DNA of 64,000 nt from Flavobacterium sp. AG291. Lineage in GTDB: Bacteria; Bacteroidota; Bacteroidia; Flavobacteriales; Flavobacteriaceae. The notes under the pieces were generated by a model that saw nothing but the letters and a program-made list of their open reading frames with translations, made no database searches and had not been told where the DNA came from. The stretch covers positions 62,001 to 126,000 of the forward strand of contig NZ_QQAR01000002.1 of assembly GCF_003350375.1 (NCBI RefSeq). Direction: 5' to 3'. Both the position numbers and the translations under genes were made by a program. Shown here piece after piece: positions 45,373 to 53,926 of the stretch (the stretch's first letter is position 1; the number at the start of each line of letters is the position of its first letter).

Positions 45373-46296
45373 ATGTATACAACTGATCTGAACAATAAAC
45401 TCTATATGTTTTTAAAACATACTATCTCATTTAATACGGAACACAACAAATATATCTTTTTCGATAAATGGGCTAACGAAATAGACAAAAGCTATTTTGA
45501 TGAGAAAATCTCAGAAATTAAACAATTGTTTCATAAACAATTGAAACATGGTAGAAATAACGAAACGGTACTGAATGACTTAGTTGAAATGACCGGTAAT
45601 ACGGTAAACTGGCTTTCAGAAACCGAAATACATAAAGTTTCTTATATAGATAGCTTAGCGCTAAAAAATAAATCAATGGATACAATACCTCCGGAACAAA
45701 AAATTGTTTCGGAGTTTTTCATTGATTATACTGAAGAGGAAATGCTAGAGTATGAGAATCGATTTCTAGCGCTTAATGATGATCTGGATTATTTCTATAC
45801 TTTGACAAGATATATCAAGGAGCTTAACAATTATCAGAAACCTACAGATCTAGAAAAAGTTCAGTTAATGTATTGTTTGGAACTTTATAAAGAAGCCGTC
45901 TATGAAATTCATGGATACTTATACCAGTGGCAAATGGACTTACCCACTACTGACCTCAGCAAAATTGATTTTGAAATTGCTGATAGAGTAATTAACAACT
46001 TGAAATGTAATACAAGCTTACAAAAAATTGACCTTGCTCACCTATTTCGTTTTTTGAAGGAGTCAAAAATTTTCTTCTTCGATGAAAATGATCCTTATCG
46101 AAATGCACGTCTCATGAATCAATTTATTGAAGACAACTTCAATTACCGTGATAAAAAAGGTGAAATTGTTGAAATCAAAAATATTAATAAACAGTTTTCA
46201 ATAATTAACGATAGAGAGAATAAGAAAAATTACGTTTCTTTTCTAACGCGATTAATTAAGAATATAACTCACTATCGCGATAATACTAAAGTATAA
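45373..46296 (+). CDS. Element-encoded hypothetical protein (weakly RteC-like)
   Basis: 307 aa, 38 bases after the integrase on the same strand. Mostly helical, with no membrane segment. The C-terminal pattern (LQKIDLAHLFRFLKESKIFF, then NQFIEDNFNY and FLTRLIKNI) recalls the end of RteC-type regulators of Bacteroidota conjugative transposons, but the match is weak and I do not assign a function. A regulator of element excision is a reasonable guess. Confidence 0.7.
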   Translation: MYTTDLNNKLYMFLKHTISFNTEHNKYIFFDKWANEIDKSYFDEKISEIKQLFHKQLKHGRNNETVLNDLVEMTGNTVNWLSETEIHKVSYIDSLALKNKSMDTIPPEQKIVSEFFIDYTEEEMLEYENRFLALNDDLDYFYTLTRYIKELNNYQKPTDLEKVQLMYCLELYKEAVYEIHGYLYQWQMDLPTTDLSKIDFEIADRVINNLKCNTSLQKIDLAHLFRFLKESKIFFFDENDPYRNARLMNQFIEDNFNYRDKKGEIVEIKNINKQFSIINDRENKKNYVSFLTRLIKNITHYRDNTKV

Positions 46297-46297
46297 T

Positions 46298-46321
46298 AAG
46301 GGAATTCCCTAAGATTCCCTT
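46298..46321. promoter_or_regulatory. Second copy of the operator-like site, before the excisionase-like gene
   Basis: AAGGGAATTCCCTAAGATTCCC starts at 46298. The AGGGAATTCCCT palindrome core is followed at a ten-base step by another ATTCCCT. It matches the site at 44038-44065 at nearly every core position and lies about 50 bases before the ATG at 46367. Confidence 0.6.
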
Positions 46322-46366
46322 GTCTTTTTCCCGATTCAACATTACTTCGTGTAAAATTATATCATT

Positions 46367-46651
46367 ATGGAAAGCGACGAATTCAAAATCCCATCGGTTT
46401 CAGCGATTAAAAAATTGCTGGAGCCGATACTTATCAGGTTAGATAACATTGACGGCAACGTACAAAACAAGGCTACTTCAACTAGTCCAAAATATTATAG
46501 GAATGAGGACCTCAAAAGATTGTTTGGGCTGTCAAACAATACTATCATAAAATACAGAGAAACAGGTATTTTACCCTTTACTAAACTTGGGGAAATCTAT
46601 TTATATGAAGTTGTCAAAATAGAGAAAATACTAAAGGATAATCAAATATAG
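46367..46651 (+). CDS. Small helix-turn-helix (excisionase/MerR-like) protein
   Basis: 94 aa. The winged helix-turn-helix reads YYRNEDLKRLFGLSNNTIIK, then YRETGILPFTKLGEIYLYEV, typical of Bacteroidota excisionase-like (HTH_17) proteins. It probably directs the integrase or regulates the element, and it may bind the palindrome before its own gene. Confidence 0.82.
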   Translation: MESDEFKIPSVSAIKKLLEPILIRLDNIDGNVQNKATSTSPKYYRNEDLKRLFGLSNNTIIKYRETGILPFTKLGEIYLYEVVKIEKILKDNQI

Positions 46652-46657
46652 GTTGAT

Positions 46658-47011
46658 ATGGACATGAAGATTGATCCTTTGACAGGTAAAGAGTTTATTC
46701 CCAAAAGGTCGAATCAAATATTTGAAAATTCAGCTAATAGAATTAAGTTCAACAATCAAAAGGCTCGTAATTTTAGAATAGAACACGACTATATAAATAA
46801 ACCTCTGATCAAAAATGTGAAAATTCTTGATGAATTATTGACTAACAAAACTAAGGTAACATTTCATCGGGAGTTTCTTAAAGGAAAAGGGTTCGACTTC
46901 ACTGTTATGACTCATTACGATAATTTTGAAGGAACAGACTATCCATGCCTGTATCAATACATGATTACTGAAATATCAACTGAAAAAATAACCGTAAGAA
47001 AAAATGACTGA
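46658..47011 (+). CDS. Small element protein of unknown function
   Basis: 117 aa. It begins MKIDPLTGKEFIPKRSNQIF, a start I associate with small flavobacterial element proteins. It looks like a zinc-ribbon sequence that has lost its cysteines (x-x-G-x-x-F-x-P-x-R). No function can be given. It is six bases after the HTH gene, and its 3' end overlaps the next small gene. Confidence 0.7.
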   Translation: MDMKIDPLTGKEFIPKRSNQIFENSANRIKFNNQKARNFRIEHDYINKPLIKNVKILDELLTNKTKVTFHREFLKGKGFDFTVMTHYDNFEGTDYPCLYQYMITEISTEKITVRKND

Positions 47012-47168
47012 TTTATCACTTATAAAAACGTACGAAGCACCCGAAATTTTGATCCGAGAAAACAAAGCATTAAAAGTTCAAAATAAAATACTTATGTATA
47101 CCATGATTGGAATAGCATTAATGGGTGTTTTCTTTGTAATAAAGGAGTATCGGGATGAAACAAACTAA
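47004..47168 (+). CDS. 54-aa single-TM protein
   Basis: The ATG at 47004 overlaps the preceding stop (ATGACTGA). It reads MTDLSLIKTYEAPEILIREN, then a membrane helix (ILMYTMIGIALMGVFFVI) and a short charged tail ending DETN. The tight overlap and following terminator support a real gene. Function unknown. Confidence 0.65.
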   Translation: MTDLSLIKTYEAPEILIRENKALKVQNKILMYTMIGIALMGVFFVIKEYRDETN

Positions 47169-47202
47169 TAATTATGGGCCTTAAACAGGCCCATAATTAT
47201 TT
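47167..47202. terminator. Terminator closing the integrase-proximal operon
   Basis: AATAATTATGGGCC (47167-47180) pairs with GGCCCATAATTATT (47188-47201), 14 pairs with a 7-base loop. It lies between convergent genes (stops at 47168 and 47242), so it can act in both directions. Confidence 0.9.
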
Positions 47203-47241
47203 TCTAAAATAACATCGTTATTTTTAAAAATAACAAATTGG

Positions 47242-47790
47242 CTACCATTGATATGAGAAGTACACATCAGCTTCAAATCCTTGATATGAAATCGTAGTCT
47301 TAGCCGGGAATTTTTCTCCTGGATTATATGGAAAAAATGCAATGTCCCCTATATGATCATCAGCTACTTCATTATAGTCAAATAATGAGATTACGTGGGG
47401 AGTATCTACAGAAGATATATTTAAGTTAGTTTCGAAATTATAGGCTCCGGGAGAAAAAGCATCTCCGTAGTAGGTGTCACTTTCGTATACACTGGTAAAT
47501 CCGCTGGATGTTTGTCGTAAAATTTCAATATAGATGTCGGCAGGACTACCATTAAATTTCTTAACTACCACATTGGTTACTTTTACGAAAATTGGCCTTT
47601 TTTCTGTTTCACAATTTACTCCATAATAACCTTCCGGACAATGGCAAGTGCCATCAATACATTCCCCTCCATTTTGACAGTTAGTAGAAGCACATAAATC
47701 AATTGGTTTTGAATCAGAATCTGAAGAACATGCAATTACTGCGGTTAAGAACAATAGCCAAAGAAATGACCTTAAAATAATTGTTTTCAT
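47242..47790 (-). CDS. EGF-like-domain lipoprotein
   Basis: 182 aa. Lipobox in LLFLTAVIAC. An EGF-like module follows (CASTNCQNGGECIDG, then TCHCPEGYYGVNCE) with six cysteines in the usual 1-3/2-4/5-6 spacing. The rest is beta-rich. Probably displayed on the outer membrane; such lipoproteins are frequent cargo in flavobacterial islands. No target is known. Confidence 0.82.
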   Translation of the reverse strand: MKTIILRSFLWLLFLTAVIACSSDSDSKPIDLCASTNCQNGGECIDGTCHCPEGYYGVNCETEKRPIFVKVTNVVVKKFNGSPADIYIEILRQTSSGFTSVYESDTYYGDAFSPGAYNFETNLNISSVDTPHVISLFDYNEVADDHIGDIAFFPYNPGEKFPAKTTISYQGFEADVYFSYQW

Positions 47791-47877
47791 TTGTGTTGGT
47801 TGTACCCTCGCCCCAAAGAGTTTTAAGATTAGTATAAAACAAGAGCGTGGGACAAACTCAAATCTTGCAACGAGGTA

Positions 47878-47969
47878 CCGCCAAGCACCATTACCACAAA
47901 TAAGAGAAGCCCACGCATAGCGAGAGCGTTACACTTATTAATCTTGTGGTAAATTGAAATATTTGGCGG
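47878..47969. repeat. 92-nt imperfect inverted repeat in a gene-free stretch
   Basis: The outer arms are CCGCCAA (47878) and TTGGCGG (47963), the inner arms TTACCACAA (47891) and TTGTGGTAA (47944), with a further ATAAG/CTTAT pair inside. A competing pair GCGTGGG (47845) and CCCACGC (47910) also exists. It may be a structured RNA or a recombination site. The whole gene-free span 47791-48307 otherwise holds AT-rich sequence and the 7-base repeats at its left-gene end. Confidence 0.6.
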
Positions 47970-48285
47970 TTTTCGTTTACAGAGATTAATAGCTTACGCT
48001 AATGTTATATGTATGTATTGATTTTTTTAATTCATGTCATTGATTTTAATGATTCAAATGTAGTAAATATAATTAGTCTCATACATGGTACAAATTACTT
48101 TTTTAAACTCGAGAATTTAAGCGTATTAATACGTTTTAATGCGCATGGAGATGTATTAATTTGTATCAAATCAATGGTCTGATTGATTTTTGAGTAAGAA
48201 TCAATTGAATTGATTGATTTAATATCAAAACACATCCGATGAAAGTAGTAATAATCACTTTTTTTATATCAACTAATACAATATC

Positions 48286-48320
48286 TTCAATTTTCAATTT
48301 TCAATTTTCAATTTTCAATT
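48286..48320. repeat. Five tandem copies of TTCAATT
   Basis: A perfect 7-base unit is repeated five times. The repeats overlap the last codons and stop (48308-48310) of the minus-strand glycosylase-like gene, so a change in copy number would shift its C-terminal frame. Confidence 0.9.
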
Positions 48321-49030
48321 TTCCAATCTTTAATCTGATTAAACATTTGAGTCTTATATTCTTTAAATTGTTTATGCCTGTGACCATTACCTCCTGATGG
48401 ATGAGGAAAATGACTCAAATAGATATTATTATTAAGTAGCTTCTCCTCATTTAACTTTGCTATAACTTTACTTACGCAAGTCCCTAAAGGTATAATCAAT
48501 TTATTTTCGAAATTATTTATTTCAGGTACAAAGTGTGTTTTAATGAAATTAATTAGTATTTCAGTTTTTATAGGTGAGGGAGTTCCGCCTTTATAATTTT
48601 TACCCTTATTGAACGTGGGATATTTAATTATTGAAGTTGAATGTATAATAGAATTATACTCATCAAAAAGTTGTGCTGTTGTTTGAATGTTTAGTTTTTT
48701 GTTTAATTCTAATCCATCCAACATGGTTATAAGGTTATCTCTCATACTTCCTGCAAAACTTGCTTGTTTTTTAACTTCTTTGATGGCTTCTTCCCAATTT
48801 TGACTTATATTGAAAGTATTGATCGCTGATCTATATGATTCCTCCATTTGTGTCCATCCCGGAGTTATTCCAACAATAACAATTTTTGCATCTTTATTGA
48901 TATATTCAAAGGGAGCATAGAAAATTTCAATATTCTTCTCAGTTCCAAATAAGTATTTTGCGATCTGTAAATCAGCTTTTTCATAACTTTGTTTAACTGT
49001 TTCGCCTTGTATATTTTTAATATAATTCAT
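48308..49030 (-). CDS. Uracil-DNA-glycosylase-superfamily protein
   Basis: 240 aa. The superfamily pair of motifs is visible: VIVGITPGWTQ (residues 51-61, motif A) and HFPHPSGGNGHR (207-218, motif B). It probably recognises uracil or another altered base in DNA, perhaps in phage genomes. The Asp/Asn catalytic position of motif A is replaced by Thr56, so activity may differ. It is the last gene of the defence cluster, 33 bases after the beta-helix membrane gene. Confidence 0.75.
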   Translation of the reverse strand: MNYIKNIQGETVKQSYEKADLQIAKYLFGTEKNIEIFYAPFEYINKDAKIVIVGITPGWTQMEESYRSAINTFNISQNWEEAIKEVKKQASFAGSMRDNLITMLDGLELNKKLNIQTTAQLFDEYNSIIHSTSIIKYPTFNKGKNYKGGTPSPIKTEILINFIKTHFVPEINNFENKLIIPLGTCVSKVIAKLNEEKLLNNNIYLSHFPHPSGGNGHRHKQFKEYKTQMFNQIKDWKIEN

Positions 49031-49063
49031 TAGTATTCTTAGTTAGATTAATAGCCATCGTCC

Positions 49064-50563
49064 TTATTTTTTACCATACTTCCTAAAGGCGGAAATAAAC
49101 TGATATATAAAATAACCTGTCAAAACTTTATTTATATAGTCAATCGATAAAGTCCAGGCACTAAAGTCTTCTTTTCCTACTAAAAAATCATTCCGATGTG
49201 TTAAGTCAATAAAGGAAAAATAATAGCCTATTAAAGTTGGGTCGAAATCTGTATTAAGAAGTATTCGTCTCACACTAATTAAATATAATATATACAGTAC
49301 AAATGAAAACAGAGCAAACCATTTTAAAGGACGTGCTATAGATAATCCATGATTGTTGGATAAACTATTTGTATGAAGAATAAATTTATCCCAACATGAT
49401 ATATCTTCAATTTTCATTAAAGCATCATTAGAAATCGCTTGTAGTTTTTGAGATTCATAAAAATTGCCTGTTCCTTCTAATTGTACTTTTAATTGTAAAA
49501 AAATTTCATATTGATCTTTATAATATTTATCAGGTTTTTTATCGGGATAATGTATATTTTCTAATGCTTTAAAACTTTCAAAACTTGTTGAATTGGTCGG
49601 AAAATCGCATGACGTAAAAGTTGTTTTCCCGAATTTGGTTCTATAAAAAGACACGATTTTGTATGACGAGAACGCAATATTGTCAAACCAACTTTTGTCC
49701 AGATTTGCTTTGTGAATTTCTATTTTACTATCAGTAATATTAGATGGTAAAATATTATAAAATGATGCACCAAATTCTGTTGTAAAATCTCGGATATACC
49801 AATTATTGACTTTTGTACTTTCAATTGATAAATGTCCTTTTACATGCCCTGCCAAGCTGAGAGAATTCAATTTTGTGTTTATAATCTTTGTTTCCTTATG
49901 ATCTATTTCCGGAGAATATTTTATATGTAGATTTATATCAAACAATGCCTTTTGGTCATCAGTCAGGAAATAACCAATTTTATATTCATGAAGATTTTCG
50001 TGATTTCGGCGATATACGCCCCTTTTTTCCAAACGGTTCTCATTTGAAGAAAAATGTAAATTTGAACAGTCGTAGATCCTATATGTTTGCTTTCTTTTTA
50101 AAATATATTTGTAATCGACTCTTAAACTTTTAAATAATCTACGCCATCTTATAGGGAAAATATTTTCTTCAGTATAAGAGATATGTACTGATTTTATTTT
50201 AATTAAAAATAAATTATCTAAAATCAAACAATTGTTACAATGCACTGATTTTATATTGTCATTTTCTATGATGCCTGACAATAAAGTTGAATAAAACGAT
50301 ATCGATATATTTTTAGATTGAATGTTCTTTACCTCAAGTTCTTCAATATAGCAGTTTAAAAAACTAATACTGATATTTTCAAATTCAATGTCTTCATTAT
50401 TTTCGATTATAAGTTTTTTGAACTTGCAATTCGAAAAGCTAAATGTCATTTGGCCATCTGTAAAAATTACACTTGTAAATACCTGTTTTAAGATTTTTAT
50501 AGTTAGTTCAGAATAGTCTTGATTTTCAATTCTATTGTAAGGTGTAGGCTTTAATAATTGCAT
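49064..50563 (-). CDS. Beta-helix-like protein with C-terminal membrane helices
   Basis: 499 aa. Residues about 20-330 alternate short strands with polar turns (FSNCKFKKLIIENNEDIEFE; STKVNNWYIRDFTTEFGASF), like pentapeptide-repeat or other right-handed beta-helix proteins. Residues 345-380 are helical (QYEIFLQLKVQLEGTGNFYE). The C-terminus has two or three membrane segments (WFALFSFVLYILYLI and a final VLTGYFIYQFISAF). It could be a membrane effector triggered by the cluster. No known family is recognised with confidence. Confidence 0.72.
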   Translation of the reverse strand: MQLLKPTPYNRIENQDYSELTIKILKQVFTSVIFTDGQMTFSFSNCKFKKLIIENNEDIEFENISISFLNCYIEELEVKNIQSKNISISFYSTLLSGIIENDNIKSVHCNNCLILDNLFLIKIKSVHISYTEENIFPIRWRRLFKSLRVDYKYILKRKQTYRIYDCSNLHFSSNENRLEKRGVYRRNHENLHEYKIGYFLTDDQKALFDINLHIKYSPEIDHKETKIINTKLNSLSLAGHVKGHLSIESTKVNNWYIRDFTTEFGASFYNILPSNITDSKIEIHKANLDKSWFDNIAFSSYKIVSFYRTKFGKTTFTSCDFPTNSTSFESFKALENIHYPDKKPDKYYKDQYEIFLQLKVQLEGTGNFYESQKLQAISNDALMKIEDISCWDKFILHTNSLSNNHGLSIARPLKWFALFSFVLYILYLISVRRILLNTDFDPTLIGYYFSFIDLTHRNDFLVGKEDFSAWTLSIDYINKVLTGYFIYQFISAFRKYGKK

Positions 50564-50595
50564 AATTTTATATTAAGATTAGAAACTGATACAGG

Positions 50596-51798
50596 TTATT
50601 TTTCGGGATACTCATTTTCTTTATAAATAAAACCTTTCATATTAGTAAACCATCCTAATGATGCTTTAAGATTTTCAAGATGTCTGATAGCCTCCGGAGG
50701 ATATGGTAGTTCTGGTGCTACAAAAAAGCCAAATTTCCACTGTTTTAAATAATCATTACCCGCCAAAACTATGATTTGTTTTTCTTGGCAATTTCTCATG
50801 TAAGCATAGAGAGCAGGGGCAATTTCAAAAATTAATAAATCTAAATCTTTTTGATTAGTAACCGTCTTACTGTAGTAAATCATAAGATATCCAAAGCCAT
50901 TATATTCAAGATACCTTCTCGCAAACTCTGTTTCCAGGTCTTTTTGATATTTTGCAATTAAGGTTAAAAGTGCTTTAGATATAAACCTTCTTTCTGTTCT
51001 TCTTAATGCCATTAGTTCTTTTGCAAGCATTTCTCCATTAGGTAATGGTAACACATCTGTCTGTACAAGATTATCGATGAAATAACTATACTTGTCTTCA
51101 TCCCTTTTTAATTTTACTCTTTCGTCAGAATTATATTTCTGCCATTCTCCTTTTAGATTTAGTGATATTTTTTCCGTACTTGCGTTATAAAATTCGGTAG
51201 GGAACTTGCGTACGTTCCTTAGATAAATTGCTAAAAGATCACTTTCTGAGCAATTAAGGGCTATATGCTTATAAGCTTGTAAAAGTTTTTCACGTTCTTC
51301 CAAATAATCTGTGAAATCATGAATAGTATTTAATTCTTGGATTATTCTTTCAAAGGATTCTTTGTTGAGTATATTTATTATACCCTTATATTCTTTTTTA
51401 TCTCCTAAATCGTAAAATTCAAATTGTTCTCCTACATTAATTGTAATTTTGAATATTTTCGTGTAAGTTTTGGGATTAAAAAGTTCTTGTTCTCTTTCAG
51501 GATGTTTTATAAAAATATCCCTCGAAGAATTAAATAATTTACGTTCAGCACCATTTAATTGATTGGAAGATTTTTCAATTACTCGTTTTTTGTATCTTTC
51601 ATAGTTGCCCTCAAACGTATGGTTTTTTACAGAAATAATTAAAAGCACATCTCTGAACATTATTAGTAAATCACAAATTTCCTTCTTGTCTCCCGTAATA
51701 TCTTTAGGATTGGGATAGCACCAATATTTAAGGTATGACTTATAAGCTAAGTTGTTGACATAGTCTTCTCCGGCATCACCTTTTGATTCATGTTTCAT
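50596..51798 (-). CDS. PD-(D/E)xK-like (NERD-type) protein of the defence operon
   Basis: 400 aa, four bases after the helicase gene. The N-terminus reads KGDAGEDYVNNLAYKSYL, then EICDLLIMFRDVLLIISVKN. Glu11, Asp43 and Lys58 fit a PD-(D/E)xK nuclease core, with Ser56 in the usual Glu/Asp position. The same E-x-CDLL-FSxK pattern occurs in a family often found in defence islands. The C-terminal two thirds is helical and unassigned. Nuclease activity is inferred only. Confidence 0.72.
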   Translation of the reverse strand: MKHESKGDAGEDYVNNLAYKSYLKYWCYPNPKDITGDKKEICDLLIMFRDVLLIISVKNHTFEGNYERYKKRVIEKSSNQLNGAERKLFNSSRDIFIKHPEREQELFNPKTYTKIFKITINVGEQFEFYDLGDKKEYKGIINILNKESFERIIQELNTIHDFTDYLEEREKLLQAYKHIALNCSESDLLAIYLRNVRKFPTEFYNASTEKISLNLKGEWQKYNSDERVKLKRDEDKYSYFIDNLVQTDVLPLPNGEMLAKELMALRRTERRFISKALLTLIAKYQKDLETEFARRYLEYNGFGYLMIYYSKTVTNQKDLDLLIFEIAPALYAYMRNCQEKQIIVLAGNDYLKQWKFGFFVAPELPYPPEAIRHLENLKASLGWFTNMKGFIYKENEYPEK

Positions 51799-51802
51799 AT
51801 AA

Positions 51803-53926
51803 CTAATAATTTACAACAGCCTCTATTTGTTTTAGAAATCTCAATGCACCTGTGAAATCATAATACTTTTGCTTAACCAACTTTATCTGATATTCAATTG
51901 GTAATAAATATCCCCATTTAGAATTTAAGTCTATTGAGCCTTTTTCTATGATTTCTTTTAGAGCATCATCAATGCCATCAGTTATGTTGCTAATATTTGT
52001 AAAACTTATTTTAAGCGCTTCTGGGGTTGTATTTATCTTAAAGCAGACGCTTGGGTCGTCAAAGTGGTTATCGATGCCAGATAGTTTTAAAAGTAGTTGA
52101 ATTGCACGATTAATTTTTGTGCCGGTAAACGTATAGAATTCTAAATGCTTTTCTGAGATTAGTAGTGGTCTTTGGCTTTGCAGATCTTTGATATTAAAAA
52201 CGGAGAATTCATCTCTCAGGATTCTTAATTCTTCAGAGGATGAATCTTCTAAAATATCATATTGATCATCACTATATAATATCTCCAACATTTTTTCCCT
52301 AATCTTAGAATCGACAATTCCTCCATTACCTGAAAACGAAGGTGCTTTACCATCTTTTGCAGGAATAACTTCAATTTTTTTAGCAGCAAAATCTATGAAT
52401 GTAATTTTCCATATTTTCGCGGCTAATAAAATGTTTTCGTCTTCTGCTATCTGTGGAGAAATGGGTATTTCTCCGATGGTATTTCCAGCATGACTTATTT
52501 TGAAATTTTCTTCAGATTTAAAGACACTATAAAATTCTCTCCCATTCACTATCTTTTCACCTTCTACTCCTATTATTACTTCATTTTGAATCTTTTCTAA
52601 CAAATCGGTTTCTATCAAATAGTTTAAAACGTCTGTAATTTCATCTTCTTCAATCTCTTTAAAAGCAAAATTTCTTTTTAGGCTTTCAACCAAATCAGAT
52701 ATAATTATACCTGAACGCCCTTTGACAACAGACAAAGCTTGGTGTAATAACAAATCGTAAGGTTTATTACATATTGCAGGTGGTTCAATATATCCTTCTT
52801 TATAAAGTAACCAGCAAGCTAAAGATTGAAGCAAACTCCATTGATTAGTAGCATATAGGAAAAGATTACTTGTTGCCCCGTCTTTTCTACCACTTCTACC
52901 AACTCTTTGTATCAAAGAAGAAATACTATGTGTAGCATCTATTTGAACAACTTCATCTACATTCCCAATATCGATACCTAACTCCAACGTTGAAGTACAT
53001 GCAATACAAAAGTTTTTACGATCGTTATTTTTGGCAAAATACTCAACGTACTCCCTGACTTCTTTGTCAACAGATGAATGATGCGAAAAATAATGAGGAT
53101 GGCCTTTAAATCTCTCGGAAATCTTTTTCAATTTTACAGCAACTTCTTCAGCGCGTCCTCGGCTATTTGGAAATATTAAAACCTTATTATCTTTAGTCTC
53201 ACTATATAAGTTATCGAATAATTCAACAGAGAGTTCCTTATTATCACTTTTGAAATACCTGAATACTGCATTTATTTCTTTATATGTCTTATCCAGTAAA
53301 ACCTTTGTGTTTGATTCATTACCGGTAAACTTTTTTGCTTCATTATAATCGCCAATTGTAGCTGAGAGGCCAATAACATTAAAAGAGCTTATATTGACAT
53401 CCTGAAGTCTTGACAATAAAGATTTCAATTGTATTCCACGATCTGTTCCTATGAAAGAATGAATTTCGTCTATAACAACAAATTTCAGATTTGAAAAAAG
53501 CTGCTTAACGTTGTAAGGCTTATTTACAAACATTGCCTCCAATGATTCCGGAGTCATTAAAACAACGCCTGAAGGGGCTTTAATTAACCTGTCTTTTAGA
53601 GTTTTGTTAGCTTCTCCATGCCATTTGACAACATTAACCTCTAAGTTTTTGCAGAGTTCCTCAACACGGTAGAATTGATCATTTATGAGCGCAATAAGTG
53701 GGGAGATGTATAATACTTGTACACCTTTTTCATTGAAGTTTACTTTGGAAAGAATAGGTAAGAAAGCTGCCTCAGTTTTACCCGAAGCAGTTCTTGATGC
53801 TAAAATATAGTTATTATTAGTAGTCAGGATTCTTGAAATTGCGGCATTTTGTATCGGACGCAGCTGCTCCCAACGTTTATCACGAATATATTTCCTGATC
53901 GGTTCTGAAAGTAATTCGAACGACAT
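51803..53926 (-). CDS. sngC: Lhr-like DEAD/DEAH-box helicase of a Shango-type system
   Basis: 707 aa. Walker A ASRTASGKTEAA (about 43-54), DEIH box VIDEIHSF (151-158), GLSATIGD, motif V-region TSTLELGIDIGNVDEVVQID and motif VI IQRVGRSGRKDG. The C-terminal region (from about 420) is not a common accessory domain. In Shango the helicase is the third core gene after the TerB protein and ATPase, as here. Start and stop overlap neighbours by one base (TAATG with the ATPase). Confidence 0.85.
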   Translation of the reverse strand: MSFELLSEPIRKYIRDKRWEQLRPIQNAAISRILTTNNNYILASRTASGKTEAAFLPILSKVNFNEKGVQVLYISPLIALINDQFYRVEELCKNLEVNVVKWHGEANKTLKDRLIKAPSGVVLMTPESLEAMFVNKPYNVKQLFSNLKFVVIDEIHSFIGTDRGIQLKSLLSRLQDVNISSFNVIGLSATIGDYNEAKKFTGNESNTKVLLDKTYKEINAVFRYFKSDNKELSVELFDNLYSETKDNKVLIFPNSRGRAEEVAVKLKKISERFKGHPHYFSHHSSVDKEVREYVEYFAKNNDRKNFCIACTSTLELGIDIGNVDEVVQIDATHSISSLIQRVGRSGRKDGATSNLFLYATNQWSLLQSLACWLLYKEGYIEPPAICNKPYDLLLHQALSVVKGRSGIIISDLVESLKRNFAFKEIEEDEITDVLNYLIETDLLEKIQNEVIIGVEGEKIVNGREFYSVFKSEENFKISHAGNTIGEIPISPQIAEDENILLAAKIWKITFIDFAAKKIEVIPAKDGKAPSFSGNGGIVDSKIREKMLEILYSDDQYDILEDSSSEELRILRDEFSVFNIKDLQSQRPLLISEKHLEFYTFTGTKINRAIQLLLKLSGIDNHFDDPSVCFKINTTPEALKISFTNISNITDGIDDALKEIIEKGSIDLNSKWGYLLPIEYQIKLVKQKYYDFTGALRFLKQIEAVVNY

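Noticed and set aside
47878..47969. Integron attC site
   Set aside because: The nested repeat superficially recalls one, but the conserved RYYYAAC/GTTRRRY ends are not positioned as needed and no integron integrase is present.
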